Positions 13,809 through 17,281 of a stretch of DNA of 17,281 bases are shown here, piece after piece; the first letter of the stretch is position 1, and each line of letters opens with the position of its first letter. Position numbers and translations under genes: made by a program. Location of the stretch: assembly GCA_902773155.1 (NCBI GenBank), contig CACYDK010000008.1:1-17281 (forward strand). The letters are read 5' to 3'. Origin of the DNA: an uncultured Ruminococcus sp. GTDB taxonomy: Bacteria; Bacillota; Clostridia; Oscillospirales; Acutalibacteraceae. Below the pieces are notes generated by a model. The model was not told where the DNA came from and searched no databases. It was given only the letters and a program-made list of their open reading frames with translations.

Positions 13809-14487
13809 GAAGTTGACAGAAGAGAAAGCGCGCGCGCTGAGCTTCCACGTTACCGAGGCATACCGCAAGGCTCGCACAAGTCTCGTATACTCAATAATCA
13901 AAAAGGGCTGTAAGAAAATCGTCTTTACCTCGCCTCACAAGGGCGAGGGCAAAACCACCACAGCCATCAATATCGCGGCCGCGCTCGCTCAGCAGGTCGA
14001 TTGCCGCGTGCTTATTATAGACTGCGATTTAAGGCGACCCTCCGCGCACACGCGCCTTTCGGTTCAGCCCGAAAAGGGACTTGCGCATTATCTTAACAAC
14101 GAGTGTCAGCTCGACGACATCATTGTAAAAACCTCCCTCGATCAGCTCGATCTTATCTCTTACGGCGAAATTCCGCCCAACCCCTCGGAGCTTCTCTCGA
14201 GCGAGATGATGTCCGATATGGTCTCTGAGCTTGAAAAGCGTTACGATTTCATAATTTTCGATACTCCGCCGGTTATTTCCGTGGCCGATGTTATTCCGCT
14301 CATAGGTCTTTCCGACGGAATGGTGCTCGTTATCAGGCACAATTCAACTACCTATCCCGAGCTCGACAAGGCTGTCGACTCGCTCAAGCGCAACAATGCC
14401 AAAATAATCGGCATGATTGTTAACAAGGTTCCCACCCCCGAGACCTCCAAGGGCGGCTATTACGTCTCTGATTCGATCGGCGGCTGA
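13801..14487 (+). CDS. CpsD/CapB-type bacterial tyrosine kinase (BY-kinase)
   Basis: This is the cytoplasmic ATPase partner of the Wzz-type protein; it autophosphorylates on tyrosine and controls polysaccharide export. It has 228 residues: Walker A SPHKGEGKTTT (44-54), Walker A' LIIDCDLRRP (71-80) and Walker B IIFDTPP (151-157). The start ATG 13801 overlaps the end of the Wzz gene by 8 bases and uses GAGG (13791-13794) inside it. In typical members the C-terminus carries a cluster of several tyrosines; here only Tyr220 and Tyr221 are seen in GGYYVSDSIGG, so the cluster is minimal. The order Wzz-like, kinase, phosphoglycosyl transferase is the usual core of Gram-positive capsule and exopolysaccharide loci. 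A MinD or ParA function is excluded by the operon and the A' signature. Confidence 0.92.
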   Translation: MAKKLTEEKARALSFHVTEAYRKARTSLVYSIIKKGCKKIVFTSPHKGEGKTTTAINIAAALAQQVDCRVLIIDCDLRRPSAHTRLSVQPEKGLAHYLNNECQLDDIIVKTSLDQLDLISYGEIPPNPSELLSSEMMSDMVSELEKRYDFIIFDTPPVISVADVIPLIGLSDGMVLVIRHNSTTYPELDKAVDSLKRNNAKIIGMIVNKVPTPETSKGGYYVSDSIGG

Positions 14488-14513
14488 GGAACGGCTTTTA
14501 CAGGAGATAAAGT

Positions 14514-15968
14514 ATGTATCAGAAAGGCCTTTACGGCTTTATAAAACATATTGACTTTCTCATTCTGGATTTATTCTGTCTCAATATATCGTTCGTCATC
14601 GCGGTGTTTATCCGCAGCGGCTGCATCCTGAATCCGTATTCCGGCAACAAGCTCAGCTACGCGCTTGCGCTTACGGTGATCATGCTGGTGTGCACAAAGC
14701 TTATCCACGCCTATAAGAACGTGCTCAAGCGGAATGTTTTCCACGAGCTTCTGGAGCTTTCCAAGCTCACCATACTGGTGTTCCTGCTCATGTTCTTCCT
14801 TGTAGCGGTGCTCAGAAACAACGCCACCGACAAGGCTAAGCTCATACTCTTTATGACGGCGGGGATATTCTTTGTTGTGAGCTTCACGTTCAGAATGATC
14901 CTTAAGCGCATAGTGCTCTTCCGCATAAAGCGCACTCACGGCTCGCTTATGCTCGTGGTAACGACCAGCAATATCGCCGAGAAGGTCGTCAACACCCTTC
15001 GCTCAAACGAGACCGCTACCCGCACTATCGCGGGGCTGGTTATTGTAGACAAGGACTTGACCGGAAAGAAAATCAAGGGCGTGCCCGTTGTCGCTAACGT
15101 TGACAACGCCGCTGATTACGTTTGCCGCAGATGGATGGACGAGGTTTTTATCAATATCCACAGCGAGGAGTTCTTTCCGCACACTCTCGTCGAGCAGTTT
15201 GAGACAATGGGAATTGTCACCCACACCCGTATCGCGAGCGCTAACGCGCTGTCCGAAAACGGCCATATCATCGAAAAAATGGGCAGCTATACCGTAATTA
15301 CCTCGGCGATCAACTACGCCTCGCCCATTGCGCTGATCATCAAGCGCCTTTTCGACATTATCGGAGGCCTTATCGGCGTTATAGGAACAGGTCTGCTCAC
15401 CCTTATTGTAGGGCCTATGATTTACATAAGCTCCCCGGGGCCGATCTTCTTCAAGCAGGACAGAGTGGGAAAGAACGGTAAAAAATTTAAGATCTATAAA
15501 TTCCGCACAATGTATATGGACGCCGAGGAGCGCAAAAAAGAGCTTATGGAGCAGAACCGCGTCAAGGACGGTATGATGTTCAAAATCGAGTTCGACGAGC
15601 GCATCATCGGCACGAAAATGCTTGAAAACGGAAAGATAAAGCGAGGCATCGGCGGTTGGCTGAGAACGCTCTCGATCGACGAGTTCCCGCAGTTTATCAA
15701 CATCCTCAAGGGCGATATGAGCCTGGTCGGAACCCGTCCGCCGACTCTCGACGAGTGGGAAAAGTACGAGCTTCATCACCGTGCCCGCCTTGCTATCAAG
15801 CCGGGGCTTACGGGAATGTGGCAGGTCAGCGGCCGAAGCAAGATCACCGATTTTGAGGAGGTAGTTCGCCTCGATACAAAATACATCCGTGAGTGGAGCA
15901 TTCTGCTTGATATGAAAATTATGCTGAAAACTGTATTCACCGTCCTGAAACGCGACGGCTCAATGTAG
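14514..15968 (+). CDS. Polyprenyl-phosphate sugar-1-phosphate transferase (initiating exopolysaccharide enzyme)
   Basis: The enzyme transfers a sugar-1-phosphate from a nucleotide sugar to undecaprenyl phosphate, the first step of repeat-unit assembly. It has 484 residues, the length of the WbaP/CpsE-like polytopic class. Four N-terminal membrane helices lie at about 14-34, 47-64, 85-102 and 110-127, followed by a CoA-binding-like soluble part (about 143-265), a re-entrant helix (about 282-304) and the bacterial sugar transferase domain. Key motifs are KRLFDIIGG, SPGPIFFKQDRVGKNGKKF, KFRTM, the catalytic Asp389-Glu390 in SIDEFPQ, LVGTRPP and PGLTGMWQVSGRS. The sugar (glucose, galactose or a diacetamido sugar) cannot be told. 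The start has AGGAG (14502-14506) 7 bases upstream. It ends the module: a terminator follows and no further glycosyltransferase is in view. Confidence 0.94.
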   Translation: MYQKGLYGFIKHIDFLILDLFCLNISFVIAVFIRSGCILNPYSGNKLSYALALTVIMLVCTKLIHAYKNVLKRNVFHELLELSKLTILVFLLMFFLVAVLRNNATDKAKLILFMTAGIFFVVSFTFRMILKRIVLFRIKRTHGSLMLVVTTSNIAEKVVNTLRSNETATRTIAGLVIVDKDLTGKKIKGVPVVANVDNAADYVCRRWMDEVFINIHSEEFFPHTLVEQFETMGIVTHTRIASANALSENGHIIEKMGSYTVITSAINYASPIALIIKRLFDIIGGLIGVIGTGLLTLIVGPMIYISSPGPIFFKQDRVGKNGKKFKIYKFRTMYMDAEERKKELMEQNRVKDGMMFKIEFDERIIGTKMLENGKIKRGIGGWLRTLSIDEFPQFINILKGDMSLVGTRPPTLDEWEKYELHHRARLAIKPGLTGMWQVSGRSKITDFEEVVRLDTKYIREWSILLDMKIMLKTVFTVLKRDGSM

Positions 15969-16024
15969 CCGCCTGCGAAAAGCGATAAGCGAATACTTAA
16001 AACATAATAATAAATGATTACGGT

Positions 16025-16070
16025 CGAAAATCCGGTTTCTCGTGCGAAAGCCGGATTTTCGGCCGGTTTT
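16025..16070 (+). terminator. Terminator of the exopolysaccharide module
   Basis: CGAAAATCCGG (16025-16035) pairs with CCGGATTTTCG (16051-16061); the stem continues inward with TTTC/GAAA past one bulged G. A TTTT run (16067-16070) follows after 5 bases. The long stem and its place 56 bases after the last gene support termination; the short, displaced T run makes it less than ideal. Confidence 0.65.
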
Positions 16071-16272
16071 AGTGATAGATATGCGTTTTTGCGACAGCCT
16101 CTCTGATTCCACGCCAATTGTATTCAACTGAAAAAATGTACAAAATGCACATTGTATGCATATTATACGGTATTTTTGTAAGCTTTAACACATCCCGAAT
16201 ATTTCACTATTGACTATTGAAAATAAACTCTAAGGGTAAAATTTGTACATATTTCCAAAAATGAAAAATGGC

Positions 16273-16301
16273 TTTACTTTTTTATTTTGATGTGGTAGAA
16301 T
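16273..16301 (+). promoter_or_regulatory. Promoter of the small surface protein and sortase genes
   Basis: TTTACT (16273-16278), 17 bases, TAGAAT (16296-16301), with TGG directly before the -10 box forming an extended -10 (TGnTAGAAT). The leader would be about 62 bases. Its strong ribosome binding site AAAGGAGG (16355-16362) suggests high expression. Confidence 0.6.
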
Positions 16302-16369
16302 TATCAGGTGTTAAGGGCAGAAAAAAAGACTGAATTATTTGGATTATACTACGAAAAGGAGGATGAAGT

Positions 16370-16939
16370 ATGAAGAAATTCTTCGCAGTATGCGCCGCTG
16401 TAGCTATCGCGGCAATATCATGTATGCCTGCCTTCGCGGCCGGTTTGAATTCGGCCGAGCAAAGCGTGCTCGCAAGTATGCGCACTCCCGCCAATATGAA
16501 CGGAAACAGTGTTTATGTTCCCGCTTCCTATATTAATCAGGCTGAGGCGCATTTCAATACAATAGATATGACTGACGCTCAGGCCAGTGAGATCAACGGC
16601 ATCATTGCTACCGGACGTTCTTTCCTTGAGAGCACCGGAAAAAGCAGTGTAAGTCAGCTCACCTCCGCTGAGTTCTCGACCATTGCCGGTTACGCGAGCG
16701 CGGCGGCCGCTGTTCTCGATATGTCGGTTCCCGTTGGCACGGGCGACGACGGCAAGGTAAAGATAGTTAACAAAAACGGCGAAGTCGTGATCGACGAGAG
16801 CAACAACATTATCAAGCCTACCGGAAGCGAGCTCGACCTTACTCCGGTTCTTGCGCTGTCGGTTACCGCCGGAATTATGCTTACCGCTTCCGCGGCAGGC
16901 GTCTTAGCAAAGAAAGCTCTCAAAAATGAAGAAGCGTAA
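16370..16939 (+). CDS. Small secreted protein with sortase-type C-terminal signal
   Basis: This 189-residue protein has a clear signal peptide (MKK, hydrophobic core, cleavage expected after AFA near residue 23). The mature part begins with a helix-like region (NSAEQSVLASM), then SVYVPASYINQAEAHF, a helical segment (about 66-115) and a short beta-like segment KVKIVNKNGEVVIDE. The C-terminus is built as a sorting signal: IKPTGS (148-153), a hydrophobic stretch of about 24 residues (157-180) and a charged tail KKALKNEEA. The motif differs from LPxTG: the TG is kept but the proline is directly before the threonine. The start has AAAGGAGG 7 bases upstream. The next gene, a sortase, overlaps its last 14 bases, so it is very probably that enzyme's substrate. 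The function of the mature protein is unknown. Confidence 0.85.
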   Translation: MKKFFAVCAAVAIAAISCMPAFAAGLNSAEQSVLASMRTPANMNGNSVYVPASYINQAEAHFNTIDMTDAQASEINGIIATGRSFLESTGKSSVSQLTSAEFSTIAGYASAAAAVLDMSVPVGTGDDGKVKIVNKNGEVVIDESNNIIKPTGSELDLTPVLALSVTAGIMLTASAAGVLAKKALKNEEA

Positions 16940-17281
16940 GTTTAACCTTAAGGAGAGTAAGCTCCTGTATTTTATCTGCGTTCCGCTGGCATTCTGCCTT
17001 GTGCTCTACCTCACGGTTTTCGTGTCGTCGCTCACAGTGTTCAAGGACGTGCTCAACATCGGCTCGATGTTTATCTCGGATAAGCAGGTCGACTACTCGG
17101 ACGCTTACGATAATATCTTTGTACCGAGCGACAACAGCGGAGACACCGTCAACGCTGAGGACGTGGAATATCCCACGATCAACAAGCAGTTCGGTAAGCT
17201 CAAAATAGATTCCTGCGACATCGACGTGAAGCTGTTCTTCGGCGACGGAGCGGTTCCGCTTCGCAACGGAGTCGGCGTATA
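16926..17281 (+). CDS. Sortase, 3' part outside the window
   Basis: Sortases are membrane-bound transpeptidases that join surface proteins to the cell wall. The first 118 residues are visible: a basic N-terminus (MKKRKFNLKESK), one membrane helix (about 13-36) and a polar linker. The start of the sortase fold follows: FGKLKIDSCDIDVKLFFGDG and VPLRNGVGVY, which correspond to the first strands and the L..GvGhY segment of class B, D and E-like enzymes. The catalytic His and the TLxTC cysteine would lie beyond the edge, so activity and class cannot be checked. ATG 16926 overlaps the substrate gene by 14 bases. No good ribosome binding site is visible, so translation is probably coupled to the upstream gene. 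The start is less certain than the family. Confidence 0.85.
   Translation, partial: MKKRKFNLKESKLLYFICVPLAFCLVLYLTVFVSSLTVFKDVLNIGSMFISDKQVDYSDAYDNIFVPSDNSGDTVNAEDVEYPTINKQFGKLKIDSCDIDVKLFFGDGAVPLRNGVGV

Larger units (their letters stand above)
15969..16369. other. 401-base intergenic region between the exopolysaccharide and sortase units
   Basis: It holds the terminator at 16025-16070 and the promoter at 16273-16301. Between them is about 200 bases of AT-rich DNA with short repeats (TACAAAA at 16139 facing TTTTGTA at 16174) and no open frame with a ribosome binding site. No RNA gene or clear operator was recognised. Confidence 0.6.

Noticed and set aside
16139..16180. Inverted repeat TACAAAA/TTTTGTA in the 401-base gap as an operator or RNA element.
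   Set aside because: It is short, AT-rich and far apart; chance is a sufficient explanation.

Overview
The window reads as chromosomal DNA of a Gram-positive anaerobe of the class Clostridia, most like a Ruminococcus or another fibre-degrading member of the Oscillospiraceae. This is inferred from four things: a complete [FeFe]-hydrogenase maturation set (HydE, HydG, HydF), a secreted galactanase carrying a type I dockerin (the cellulosome docking module), strong AGGAGG-type ribosome binding sites with consensus SigA-type promoters, and a sortase at the right edge. Base composition is near 50% GC and gene packing is tight. I saw no tRNA, rRNA, CRISPR array, transposase or phage gene.

Layout. 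1-3509: hydE (5' end outside the window), hydG and hydF on the + strand, closed by a terminator. 3545-5066: a promoter and a GH53 endo-beta-1,4-galactanase with a C-terminal dockerin. 5093-6461: pncC (-) and rsmE (+), diverging from a short region in which two promoters appear to share one palindromic -35 box. 6530-7135: a consensus promoter carrying two copies of an operator-like dyad, then a small three-helix membrane protein and a Cro/C1-type regulator. 7187-9762: glgB (-), a glycogen branching enzyme with an unusual Lys/Ala/Pro/Glu-rich tail of about 88 residues. 9957-10490: a TetR-type regulator divergent from glgB. 10553-11998: a lipoprotein of unknown function and a HAD-family hydrolase, both on the - strand. 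12205-12834: nth, endonuclease III. 12912-15968: an exopolysaccharide module (Wzz-type length regulator, CpsD-type tyrosine kinase, phosphoglycosyl transferase) with its own promoter and terminator. 16273-17281: a promoter, a small secreted protein with a sortase-type C-terminus, and the 5' part of a sortase gene overlapping it.

How the genes work together. HydG makes the CO and cyanide ligands of the H-cluster, HydE acts on the organometallic intermediate and HydF is the scaffold. Together they would mature [FeFe]-hydrogenases whose structural genes are not in the window. The galactanase and GlgB fit a plant-polysaccharide degrader that stores glycogen. Wzz, the kinase and the phosphoglycosyl transferase start and control the length of a surface polysaccharide. 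The sortase pair beside them may anchor a small protein in the same envelope layer.

The most distinctive points are the sortase/substrate pair with a non-standard sorting motif, the GlgB tail, a terminator whose loop is the pncC stop codon, the shared -35 box between pncC and rsmE, the twin operators ahead of the small membrane protein, and a related pair of terminators behind glgB and the lipoprotein gene. All calls come from reading the sequence; no database search was made.
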